A DNA stretch of 52,608 bases from Candidatus Merdinaster equi (lineage in GTDB: Bacteria; Bacillota; Clostridia; Lachnospirales; Lachnospiraceae). A model generated the notes under the pieces. The model made no database searches. It was not told the DNA's origin and saw only the letters and a list, made by a program, of their open reading frames with translations. The position numbers were made by a program, and so were the translations under genes. The stretch lies in assembly GCA_018064935.1 (NCBI GenBank), contig JAGHUF010000023.1, positions 1 through 52,608 on the forward strand. The letters run 5' to 3'. Shown here piece by piece: positions 45,202 through 52,608 of this stretch. Position 1 is the stretch's first letter. Each line of letters starts with the position of its first letter.

Positions 45202-46519
45202 GAAACCAGTCTTATTGGCAGCGATTCTGCTGTTATCAATGTCTCTACTTGCGTGTTCTTCATCACAGACACAAACGGGTGATGAGAACAAGGCTGTAGG
45301 TGCACCTGCGGATGATAATTCGAATGGAGAGAATACCAATGTAGCTGGCAGTTCAGAAGGGACAATAGCTGAGAAGAGTGAGGTTATTTCTATCTCGCCA
45401 CTGACCGATTATGTGTCTGAAGAAGGTTATGAGAAAGCGGCTGCCTGGAAATCCTGCGATGACACAGCTCTTGCAGCTGTGATGAGAAAAGCAATGCGCG
45501 GAGAGAAGGTAGTGATATCCTGCATTGGTGGATCGATAACTCAGGGAACAATATCAAGTGGACAGATTGACGGTGAAGTTCCTTTTAGAAGACCGTATGC
45601 AGATATATACCGTGAATGGTGGGAAAGTACATTCCCTGAGGCACAGGTAGAATTCATTAATGCCGGAATAGGAGCAACTGATTCATACATTGGTGTTCAC
45701 AGAGTGCAGAAGGATGTTCTGGATTATGATCCGGATCTGGTTCTCGTTGAATTCTCAGTTAACGATAGTAATTCAAATGCATCAAAAACAAGCTATGACA
45801 ATCTTGTGAGAAGGATTCTGAACGCCGATAATAATCCGGCTGTAATGCTCTTGTTTATGGGTCAGACCAACGGTGCCAATGCGCAGGAGCAGCATGTTCT
45901 CGTGGGATTTAATTACAACCTACCAATGATTAGTTATGCCAATTATATTAGCTATGCGATGAAGGAAAACCTGTATACAGATAAACAGCTTTCGTCAGAT
46001 GCGGTTCATCCTTCCGCACTAGGTCATGCAATAACCGGTGAGCTAATCTGGAAATACTTAAATAATGTATATGAAAATATTGATGCTTACAGTGAACCAA
46101 CCGAGTTTAGTGCAAAGCCGGTGACAAAGGATTTTTATCTTGACAGCGAGATTCTGGGAAATGCAGATATCGAACCAAAAGAGTATGGATCCTTTGAGAA
46201 GTCTACTAGATTTTCAGTTTTCCCAAATGACTGGTCAACAGAAAGTGGAGAGGGAAATATTATATTTGAAATTGAGTGCTCAAGGCTTGGAGTTATGTAT
46301 CTGAAGACAACAGATGGCAAGAGTGGTCAGTTCGAAGTATATGTAGATGGTGAGCTGGCTACAAGTCTAAATGCTGACTTCTCCGGAGGCTGGGGTGACT
46401 ATGCTGATGCCCAGAGTGTATATTCGGGCGAGAGCGGAGTGCATGTGGTTGAGATAAAAAAAGCCGAGAATTCTGAGAATCAGGGATTCACAATACTCGG
46501 ACTAATGGTTGCACGATAG
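45194..46519 (+). CDS. SGNH/GDSL hydrolase lipoprotein
   Basis: A 441-residue exported esterase-like protein. The N-terminus 'MNKKPVLLAAILLLSMSLLAC' is a lipoprotein signal with lipobox LLAC (Cys21). The SGNH blocks are visible: 'CIGGSITQGTISSG' (nucleophile Ser, block I), 'INAGIGATDSYIGVHR' (block II, Gly), 'LVEFSVNDSN' (block III, Asn) and 'SDAVHPSALGHAI' (block V, Asp and His). A beta-rich C-terminal domain (about 310-441) may bind sugar. Such enzymes remove acyl groups from cell-wall or plant polysaccharides. Longer starts at 45158 and 45176 would give a basic extension before the signal. It overlaps the LTA-synthase-like gene by 8 bases, suggesting a shared envelope-polymer function. Confidence 0.88.
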   Translation: MNKKPVLLAAILLLSMSLLACSSSQTQTGDENKAVGAPADDNSNGENTNVAGSSEGTIAEKSEVISISPLTDYVSEEGYEKAAAWKSCDDTALAAVMRKAMRGEKVVISCIGGSITQGTISSGQIDGEVPFRRPYADIYREWWESTFPEAQVEFINAGIGATDSYIGVHRVQKDVLDYDPDLVLVEFSVNDSNSNASKTSYDNLVRRILNADNNPAVMLLFMGQTNGANAQEQHVLVGFNYNLPMISYANYISYAMKENLYTDKQLSSDAVHPSALGHAITGELIWKYLNNVYENIDAYSEPTEFSAKPVTKDFYLDSEILGNADIEPKEYGSFEKSTRFSVFPNDWSTESGEGNIIFEIECSRLGVMYLKTTDGKSGQFEVYVDGELATSLNADFSGGWGDYADAQSVYSGESGVHVVEIKKAENSENQGFTILGLMVAR

Positions 46520-46562
46520 AACGAAGATAATAGCAGATAACGAGATAATGAGCCAAGGAAAA

Positions 46563-47357
46563 ATGTCATCACTTGACGAATACTATAATACTTTTAATGA
46601 AGATAAGAGACTGTTATCTAGACATGGCAGGATAGAGCTATATATTAGCATGCACTATATCCATAAATGTCTTGAGAAGCTCGCGGAAGAGCTTGGCAAG
46701 GAAAAAAAGGATATTCGAATCCTTGACATAGGTGCAGGAACAGGAGCGTATACGATTCCTCTTTCAGAGGAGGGATATGATGTCACTGCTGTTGAGCCGA
46801 CTCATCCCAATTTGGGAAGACTTAAGAAGAAGGCTCAGAAGGCAAAAGTATACGAAGGAAATGCGCTGAAACTCAGTAGATTCGACGACGATTATTTTGA
46901 TCTGATAATTATGTTTGGGCCAATGTATCATCTCAAAAATGACGATGATAAGAGGCAGGCAATGCTTCAGGCCAAAAGAGTTTTGTCACCGAATGGATAT
47001 ATGTTTGTCACTTATATCATGAACGAATATGCTGTATTAACATATGCTTTTACAGAGAATCATGCACTTGAATGCATAGAGAACAAAAGCCTTGATGAGA
47101 ATTTTCACTGCGTAGCTCTCGAGGATGATTTGTATTCATATACAAGGACAGAAGATATGGATGCAATAAATAGAATATGCAGTATGAAAAAAATAATGCG
47201 TTTTACGCAGGATGGTCCGGCAAATTATATGCGAAGGACCACGAATGCAATGGACGAGGAAACCTACGAGTTGTACACAAAATATATCCTATCAATATGT
47301 GAGCGCGAAGATTTGTTTGGCGCAGCAGGCCATGTTGTGGATGTACTTCAGAAATGA
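46563..47357 (+). CDS. Class I SAM-dependent methyltransferase
   Basis: A 264-residue protein of the methyltransferase-11/25 type. Motif I is 'IRILDIGAGTGAYTIPLSEEGYDVTAVEP', motif II 'YFDLIIMFGPMYHL' and post-motif 'AKRVLSPNGYMFVTYIMNEYA'. The target (small molecule or other) cannot be told. The frame starts with a TTG at 46509 and has ATGs at 46548 and 46563; the last has AAGG 5 bases upstream and is preferred. The stop overlaps the surE start (ATGA), so the two are cotranslated. Confidence 0.85.
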   Translation: MSSLDEYYNTFNEDKRLLSRHGRIELYISMHYIHKCLEKLAEELGKEKKDIRILDIGAGTGAYTIPLSEEGYDVTAVEPTHPNLGRLKKKAQKAKVYEGNALKLSRFDDDYFDLIIMFGPMYHLKNDDDKRQAMLQAKRVLSPNGYMFVTYIMNEYAVLTYAFTENHALECIENKSLDENFHCVALEDDLYSYTRTEDMDAINRICSMKKIMRFTQDGPANYMRRTTNAMDEETYELYTKYILSICEREDLFGAAGHVVDVLQK

Positions 47358-48082
47358 GAATGAAAATATTAATTACTAATGATGATGGAATAAAAGCAAG
47401 TGGAATAATCAGACTTGCCGAGGCGGCAAAGAAGTATGGTGAAGTATGGGTTGTTGCGCCTGATGGCCAGAGAAGCGCCGCATCGCACAGCATAACACTC
47501 AGAACATATATTGATGCGTTTGAGTATGATTTCCCTGTGGCGGGAGTGCATGCTTATGCAACGACTGGAACGCCTGCGGACTGTGTGAGGATTGGTGTTC
47601 GCAATATTGTTCCGGGAGGTCCAGATCTAATTCTTTCCGGAATAAATGACGGCTACAATGCAGGGACAGATGCACAGTATTCGGCGACGATTGGGGCTGC
47701 TATGGAAGGAGTCTTTCAAGGAATTCCGGCAATAGCGCTGTCGGAAGGCTTTGGGGATGAATATCAGGTGACAGATGATTGCCTTGACGATGCACTTGAA
47801 AAGGCGATTGCTTACAGAACAAACGCGAAGGTCTCTGAAATGGAGATTGTCAATGTGAATTTTCCGCAGTGTAAGCCCGAGGATGTGAAGGGCATTCTGC
47901 TTGATAGAATCAATTCAAGAGAAAGTGTTTTTGTCGACAGCTACAATGAGACTCCAATAGATGGAGGAATAAGATATATGGTAGAAGGTGCATTTGTCGG
48001 AGAAGCTGAAGAAGGAACGGACCTTCGTGCACTGTATGATAATTACATCTCGATTGGAATTATAAGAAATATAGGTAGATGA
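47354..48082 (+). CDS. surE: 5'/3'-nucleotidase SurE
   Basis: A 242-residue metal-dependent nucleotidase. The signature 'ILITNDDGIKASGI' supplies the metal-binding Asp pair, and 'VVAPDGQRSAASHSITL', 'ATTGTPADCVRIGV' and 'DLILSGINDGYNAGTDAQYSATIGAAMEG' are the other conserved SurE blocks. It removes phosphate from nucleoside monophosphates. The start overlaps the methyltransferase stop by 4 bases; an in-frame ATG at 47360 is an alternative that differs by two residues. Confidence 0.93.
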   Translation: MRMKILITNDDGIKASGIIRLAEAAKKYGEVWVVAPDGQRSAASHSITLRTYIDAFEYDFPVAGVHAYATTGTPADCVRIGVRNIVPGGPDLILSGINDGYNAGTDAQYSATIGAAMEGVFQGIPAIALSEGFGDEYQVTDDCLDDALEKAIAYRTNAKVSEMEIVNVNFPQCKPEDVKGILLDRINSRESVFVDSYNETPIDGGIRYMVEGAFVGEAEEGTDLRALYDNYISIGIIRNIGR

Positions 48083-48172
48083 TAGCTTCTGATCCGAGAA
48101 GTAGCTTATAAATTACGATATAAAAAAGGTTTGATTCATATTGATATTGGATAAGCCAATACTGGTAAAGCA

Positions 48173-49744
48173 ATGTATAAGGTTGGAGTTATAGCAGATA
48201 TTCATGGAAATATAGAGGCGCTTGAGGCGGTTCTTTCATATATGGAAGAAGCAGGATGTGATGAGTATCTGTTGCTTGGAGATTATATCTCTGATGCAGC
48301 TTCACCGCGTGAAACCATGGATAGGCTATATAAATTGATGGATGCATACCCCTGCACCGCTTTACGCGGAAACAGGGAGGAATATATGCTCTCGCAGAAA
48401 AGAGTCAGAGAAGGCAGGGAAATAGGACCTGTCTGGATACCTGGTTCTGGCAGCGGGAGCCTTCTTTATACATATGAGAGATTAAATCAGCGGGATTTTG
48501 CTTTTTTTGACAGCCTCCCCATAACCTTTCTGTATGAGAGCCGCGTGGAAGGACTACCCAGGATTAGATGCTGCCACGGTTCACCGGACAATGCAAGGCA
48601 TCTTCTTCAGATAGGGGCACAGGACACCTGCGATGAGCTGGAGAGAGCCGATGCGGATTATCTTATTGCAGCCCACACTCACATTCAGGGCTCATTTTCC
48701 CGAAATGGCAAATTATATATGAATACCGGATCGCTTGGGCTTGCGATCGACGCACCAGGATACGCTCATGCGATTATTTTGTCGTGCAATACAGGGGACG
48801 AAGTAAAAAAACGCTGGGAGCCCGAGTTCCTTGAGATTCCATATGATGTGAACAAGGCGATATCCAAAATGTTTACAACTGGCTTTTACGATATGGCACC
48901 ATGGTTTGTAAATAATAATATTCACACTCTAAGGACAGGGATAGATGTGACGCCAATCCTGGTAGAAAGCGCCAAAAAATTAAAGATTGAGGCGGAGGGG
49001 GAAGACAATTGGCCGGACATTGCTGAGATGTACTATGAGAAGGCAGCAGGAGAACTGGGAATGCCAAACTATGCTGAGGTTGTGGTAACAGCAGATGCCG
49101 CAGAGGCAAGAAGTCGGGCACAGAAAAAACTTCCTGTGATTGGTGTTTGCATAGCTGGAAATTATTCAGATTTTGACGGAGTATCATATGTCACAGATGA
49201 CATGGATGTTTCAGATGATTATAAGAGGCTGGTGCTCGCAAGATGCTATAGTTTTCCGTACACGATAGCGGAGACGCCCAGAACAATTATTCGCGAGACT
49301 GTTCCGGAGGATCTTGATGAGTTTATCCCGATATATGAAGATGAGTATGTCAGACAATTCGTGGAACCGCTGTATTCGTACGATGAGGAGAAGGCTTATC
49401 TGGAAGACTACAGAAAAAATGTTTATTCTTTTTTTGAATATGGAATGTGGTCTGTGCTGGATAAAAAGAGTGGGAAGATTATAGGAAGAGCGGGCCTTGA
49501 GCCGAAGGGGGAGTACGCCGAGCTTGGGTATGTGCTGGATTCAGACTACAGAGGCAGGGGTATCGCCTATGAAGTGTGCAGCGCGATAATGGATTATGCG
49601 AGAAGAGAGCTCGCAGGTCTTGAAATAAGTGCCAGAGTGGATAAAGAGAATTATCGTTCGCTTAAGCTCTTGAATAAGTTAAATGAAACGCTGGAAGCGG
49701 ATAGAAAAATACGCGTTGAATATACGCAAAAAAAGGAATCATAA
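48173..49744 (+). CDS. Metallophosphoesterase-GNAT acetyltransferase fusion protein
   Basis: A 523-residue three-part protein. Residues 1-235 form a calcineurin-like phosphoesterase of the MJ0936/YfcE type: 'GVIADIHGNIEALEAVL', 'YLLLGDYISDAASP', 'ALRGNREEYML', 'RCCHGSPDN' and 'IAAHTHIQGSF' supply the metal ligands. Residues about 285-365 ('YAEVVVTADAAEARSRAQ', 'IGVCIAGN') resemble a degenerate HAD-like segment seen before some clostridial GNAT domains. Residues about 370-515 form a GNAT N-acetyltransferase ('IIRETVPEDLDEF', 'AELGYVLDSDYRGRGIAYEVC', 'NYRSLKLLNKL'). Substrate unknown. The CxxCxxCC gene follows with a 1-base overlap (TAATG). Confidence 0.85.
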   Translation: MYKVGVIADIHGNIEALEAVLSYMEEAGCDEYLLLGDYISDAASPRETMDRLYKLMDAYPCTALRGNREEYMLSQKRVREGREIGPVWIPGSGSGSLLYTYERLNQRDFAFFDSLPITFLYESRVEGLPRIRCCHGSPDNARHLLQIGAQDTCDELERADADYLIAAHTHIQGSFSRNGKLYMNTGSLGLAIDAPGYAHAIILSCNTGDEVKKRWEPEFLEIPYDVNKAISKMFTTGFYDMAPWFVNNNIHTLRTGIDVTPILVESAKKLKIEAEGEDNWPDIAEMYYEKAAGELGMPNYAEVVVTADAAEARSRAQKKLPVIGVCIAGNYSDFDGVSYVTDDMDVSDDYKRLVLARCYSFPYTIAETPRTIIRETVPEDLDEFIPIYEDEYVRQFVEPLYSYDEEKAYLEDYRKNVYSFFEYGMWSVLDKKSGKIIGRAGLEPKGEYAELGYVLDSDYRGRGIAYEVCSAIMDYARRELAGLEISARVDKENYRSLKLLNKLNETLEADRKIRVEYTQKKES

Positions 49745-50370
49745 TGAGATTATATAATTCGAATGAGATGGCGCGAATAGGGTGCCACGGCTGTGAGGGC
49801 TGCTCAAAATGCTGCAAGAATATGGGACAGTCGATAGTGCTGAATCCATATGATATCTACAATCTTTCGAACAATATGGGACTGAGTTTTGAAGAACTGC
49901 TATGTGGTCCGGTAGAACTTACCAGCGAAGCGGGAATTGTGCAGCCGTGCATAAAGATGATTGACTCAGCTGAAGGGTCGAAGTGCGGATTTCTGGATTC
50001 AAACGGGAGATGTTCCATTCACAGCTTCAGACCGGGTATCTGTAGGCTGTTTCCTCTCGGGCGAGACTACTCAGATGGAAATATTCGATATTTTATTCTG
50101 GAAGATGAGTGCCCGGCCGGCTCGAAGACAAAAGAGAAAATTGGTGCCTGGCTTGGTTTTTCATCAGATAGTGAGCTTAGAAAATACGAAGAATTTTTGG
50201 GTAAATGGCATTCGTATATCTCAGATAAAAGAAAAGAAATATATGCTGCAGGTGAGGGAGCACAGGCTAAGGCCAAGGAGATAGGAGCGATGCTGCTGAA
50301 CAGGTTCTATATTCCGGCGTATGAATGTGAGGATTTTTATTTGGAAATATATAGGAGAATGGAATTGTAG
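49744..50370 (+). CDS. YkgJ-type cysteine-cluster protein (zinc/iron-binding)
   Basis: A 208-residue protein with the N-terminal 'CHGCEGCSKCCKNMG' cluster and further cysteines in 'KCGFLDSNGRCSIHSFRPGICRLFPLGRD' and 'DECPAG'. This matches the YkgJ/UPF0153 family of CxCxxCC proteins, which are thought to bind zinc or an iron-sulfur cluster; their role is not established. The C-terminal third is helical. The start overlaps the previous stop (TAATG), tying it to the phosphoesterase-GNAT fusion. Confidence 0.85.
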   Translation: MRLYNSNEMARIGCHGCEGCSKCCKNMGQSIVLNPYDIYNLSNNMGLSFEELLCGPVELTSEAGIVQPCIKMIDSAEGSKCGFLDSNGRCSIHSFRPGICRLFPLGRDYSDGNIRYFILEDECPAGSKTKEKIGAWLGFSSDSELRKYEEFLGKWHSYISDKRKEIYAAGEGAQAKAKEIGAMLLNRFYIPAYECEDFYLEIYRRMEL

Positions 50371-50414
50371 GACGTAAACGAATCATCACTATATAGGTCT
50401 TTTTGACGGTCTTA

Positions 50415-50443
50415 TTGACATAAATAAGAAAGCGAAGTATTCT
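50415..50443 (+). promoter_or_regulatory. Near-consensus promoter upstream of the truncated gene
   Basis: TTGACA (50415-50420), a 17-base spacer and TATTCT (50438-50443) on the plus strand. Transcription would start near 50450 and run into the remnant coding region. Confidence 0.6.
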
Positions 50444-50475
50444 ATAAACAAAACCAATGGATACAAAACGTTCGG

Positions 50476-50847
50476 GTGGTTGTATCTAGAGAACTAGATA
50501 AAAAAGAATATATTTGGCTCACGGCATTAACTAGTGATCTAACGATGGAAGATGCAAAAGCAATAATAATTGAAGCATCCAGATTATCTGATAAAGATGA
50601 TATGGAATTTTCAGAATCGGTATTACAAGTTGTACTTTCTAAGAATCCTACGGCCTTTGCTAAAGTTAAGGAGGTGCCCGAAGTGTGTGAAGCATTATCT
50701 AAACTAATGAAACCAGAGATGGACGAACTCAAAGAGAAACTAAATGAAACAGAGGCAGCTCTTGCTTCTGAAAGAGAAAAAAATCAGGCAGCTGAAAATC
50801 GAATAAAGGAACTTGAAGCGAAGCTGGCGCTGGAAAGAGATTATTGA
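50476..50847 (+). pseudogene. C-terminal remnant of a PD-(D/E)XK nuclease/transposase-like protein
   Basis: A 123-codon frame from GTG at 50476, open back to a TAA at 50425. The sequence 'WLTALTSDLTMEDAKAIIIEASRLSDKDDMEFSESVLQVVLSKNPTAFAKVKEVPEVCEALSKLMKPEMDE', split by the coiled-coil tail 'LKEKLNETEAALASEREK', resembles the C-terminal part of Rpn/PD-(D/E)XK nuclease family proteins that are repeated in Lachnospiraceae genomes. The nuclease domain (roughly 200 residues) is missing, and the frame has no good start or ribosome-binding site, so it is read as a 5'-truncated pseudogene. It could instead be a short expressed protein from the promoter at 50415. Confidence 0.6.
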
Positions 50848-52608
50848 ACACTATAGAGAAAGGAGATATGACTGGAGTATGTACTCTGATTGCATATCCA
50901 TCATTAGGATCGAGTCCATTGTGACCTTCTGAACCAAACCCTGTTAAACCTTCTTTCATGATATGTTCATAGATATGTTCTTCATATCCGAATGCATATC
51001 CTGCCGTGTAATCATATGGATAAAGATTGAAAATTTCACTATAGGAAGCAGTGAGGCCAGTAGGATAATCATTCGATGTATAATCACTATTTCTTGTTCC
51101 AATAGGAATAGTTACTGTTTTATTTGCTACTGCAAAAGCTGTTTTTTCGCTTAACACATATTCTGGCATTGTCATTCCGATTTTTCCAAAGCCATATGTA
51201 TAGTTTTCGTTTTTTCCGGCAGGAGTGTTACCATATGTTACTCCATTAATAACAGCACCTGTTACGTGCGTATCATCCAGAAATTTAAGAACTTTTCCAT
51301 TATCATTTATTTCAACTAAATCATTCCATGATTGAGTATTTAAACCTATTTGATTTGCAAAAGAAACTTTATCATTTCCTATTCTATTGTTGATAGCATT
51401 CTGAGCATCCGAAAGGCTGCCATAAGTACCTAGTGAAACAGAAGAATTAGAAATTTGCGGCGCCCACATTACATGCGATACATCGGAAAATGAAAGACTA
51501 CCTTTGTCTATAGGAGAGCCATTTATGGCTGTAATCCCACTTCCATAATTTATTACAGAAGCAGTTACATTTGTATTGGCTAAATCTTTCTTTGTGTATT
51601 CTATTTTATGCCCAGGGAAAACTGCATTTTCAACAAGCATACTATCAATTACACGGATATCTAAATCACATATAGCTTGGTAATATGCTTCTGCGGAATA
51701 TTCGAATTCTTGAGTAATTGTATGATTTGCATATGTAGGTCCATCATCTACCTGATGTGTATGAGGAGTTGAAAGCGTACAACCTCCAATTCCGCCACAA
51801 GAGCCTCCGTACTCTTCAGTACGTGTTTTTCTTCCCGACTCATATTTAGCAGAATATGTAATAGAAAACTTATAAATATTCTTCGCAGTAATGTATGGGA
51901 CATCTCCTTCGCCCATGAAAAGACCAAGATCTCCAGTCCATGATGATGCTCTTACGTTGTTCTGCACTTTTTCATTGGAAGGAATAGCCTTTGAAATATC
52001 AAAGATAGTAGAAGAGTGCATAGTTTCATAAAAAGGTCTCGGTGGATCAGCTATATTATTAACAGGAGCATCTGGTATAAAAGTAGGTGTTGGAGGTTTT
52101 GGACCACCATTACGTACAACAGAACAAATACCTAGCATACCATAACTGTGATAGTCACTTTCCTTATTAAAACATCCAACAGCTTTATCTAAGTACATAG
52201 TCTTAACAAGACCGCCAAAAGCATATCCTCCGGTACCTCTTTTAACTGTAAAAAATGGTATAACTTTCCCGTTCATATCAATCATCCATGGTCCTGGATT
52301 TTTTGTGTAAACTGCGGGAAGCTTCATTTTAGATGAGATATTGTTACTCCTAAAGTATTCGTCCAGATTGTTTGGCGTACCAGTAATCCAGTTAGTAGCT
52401 TCAACATATGCCTCGATGCCAGACTTTGCAGCATCAATATACTTCCCATAGCTGTCGTTAAAAGCTTTCTTTCTATCAGTTACGGAGGCAATTTTAGAAC
52501 CGGCCGAAGAAGATTGATACCATTTCCATAAGTCCATCTTTCTGTTATACCAAGTGCTGTCAACAGCAATAGTGTAGCCATACTTAACGCATACAACCAT
52601 CTCAATCA
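50729..52608 (-). CDS. Large protein of unknown function, 3' end lost by rearrangement, 5' end beyond window
   Basis: The minus-strand frame is open to the window edge and ends at 50729. The sequence from 52608 down to about 50870 is a Gly/Asn/Tyr/Ser-rich, beta-strand-like protein with a Cys-rich patch 'GGSCGGIGGCTL', a proline linker ('GGPKPPTPTFIPDAP') and no membrane span; it looks like an exported or surface protein, perhaps of an integrative element. From about 50870 the protein becomes 'ISPFSIVFNNLFPAPASLQV...', which is simply the antisense of the nuclease-like remnant at 50476-50847. The natural C-terminus is therefore missing. I do not recognise the family with confidence; a DUF5704-like protein is possible. 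Confidence 0.55.
   Translation of the reverse strand, partial: IEMVVCVKYGYTIAVDSTWYNRKMDLWKWYQSSSAGSKIASVTDRKKAFNDSYGKYIDAAKSGIEAYVEATNWITGTPNNLDEYFRSNNISSKMKLPAVYTKNPGPWMIDMNGKVIPFFTVKRGTGGYAFGGLVKTMYLDKAVGCFNKESDYHSYGMLGICSVVRNGGPKPPTPTFIPDAPVNNIADPPRPFYETMHSSTIFDISKAIPSNEKVQNNVRASSWTGDLGLFMGEGDVPYITAKNIYKFSITYSAKYESGRKTRTEEYGGSCGGIGGCTLSTPHTHQVDDGPTYANHTITQEFEYSAEAYYQAICDLDIRVIDSMLVENAVFPGHKIEYTKKDLANTNVTASVINYGSGITAINGSPIDKGSLSFSDVSHVMWAPQISNSSVSLGTYGSLSDAQNAINNRIGNDKVSFANQIGLNTQSWNDLVEINDNGKVLKFLDDTHVTGAVINGVTYGNTPAGKNENYTYGFGKIGMTMPEYVLSEKTAFAVANKTVTIPIGTRNSDYTSNDYPTGLTASYSEIFNLYPYDYTAGYAFGYEEHIYEHIMKEGLTGFGSEGHNGLDPNDGYAIRVHTPVISPFSIVFNNLFPAPASLQVPLFDFQLPDFFLFQKQELPLFHLVSL

Noticed and set aside
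50387-50855. CACTATA at 50387-50393 and 50849-50855 as a target-site duplication around the nuclease remnant
   Set aside because: Only 7 bp are shared, and removing the interval does not restore a reading frame for the truncated minus-strand gene, because the left flank is the end of the chromosomal YkgJ-type gene.

Overview
The window looks like a chromosomal segment of a low-GC Firmicute of the Lachnospiraceae, most like Butyrivibrio or Pseudobutyrivibrio. This is inferred from gene content, not from a database search. The markers are a Gram-positive F-type ATP synthase operon with an AtpZ/AtpI-like leader pair, paired GlgC and GlgD, a DnaD/DnaI replication-initiation pair, SpoVG-Pth-Mfd, MutS2, an LTA-synthase-like enzyme, and an xylulokinase/DUF4867/fucose-isomerase-like cassette. 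No rRNA, tRNA, CRISPR array or complete insertion sequence was seen.

Layout. 1-1290 (minus) is AT-rich accessory sequence: the start of a RhuM-like gene, a small HTH regulator with repeated operator-like sites, and a PadR/DUF2812 pair with two palindromic operators in its promoter. 1291-5565 (minus) holds an rRNA methyltransferase, a YhaM-type 3'-5' exonuclease and a membrane-anchored HtrA-like protein that appears to lack its catalytic triad. 5672-16280 (plus) holds mutS2, a two-component system, a membrane acyltransferase, a GH26-like TIM-barrel protein without a signal peptide, then sua5, rpiB, dCMP deaminase and a secreted coiled-coil/SleB-type cell-wall hydrolase. 16315-23660 is the ATP synthase operon, with a near-consensus promoter and a c subunit carrying a sodium-binding signature. 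23677-26208 encodes a large exported protein of unknown function. A strong bidirectional terminator (26225-26255) separates it from the convergent genes.

26283-31216 (minus) holds murC and, behind a terminator hairpin and a cluster of DnaA-box-like sequences, a dnaD-dnaI-prs operon. 31484-42204 (plus) holds glgC-glgD (glycogen precursor synthesis), spoVG, pth, mfd and the three-gene sugar cassette, closed by a terminator. After an apparently empty gap of about 500 bp come an LTA-synthase-like enzyme and an overlapping SGNH-hydrolase lipoprotein gene, whose start codons lie inside a run of 18-bp repeats. Next come a methyltransferase, surE, a phosphoesterase-GNAT fusion protein and a YkgJ-type cysteine-cluster protein.

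The right edge (50371-52608) is accessory again. A 5'-truncated remnant of a nuclease/transposase-like gene sits behind a good promoter. It abuts a long minus-strand gene of unknown function that has lost its natural 3' end and now reads antisense through the remnant. The most unusual items are this junction, the start-codon ladder in the LTA-synthase repeats, the pseudo-HtrA, the phosphoesterase-GNAT fusion, the sugar cassette and the DnaA-box/terminator arrangement upstream of dnaD-dnaI.
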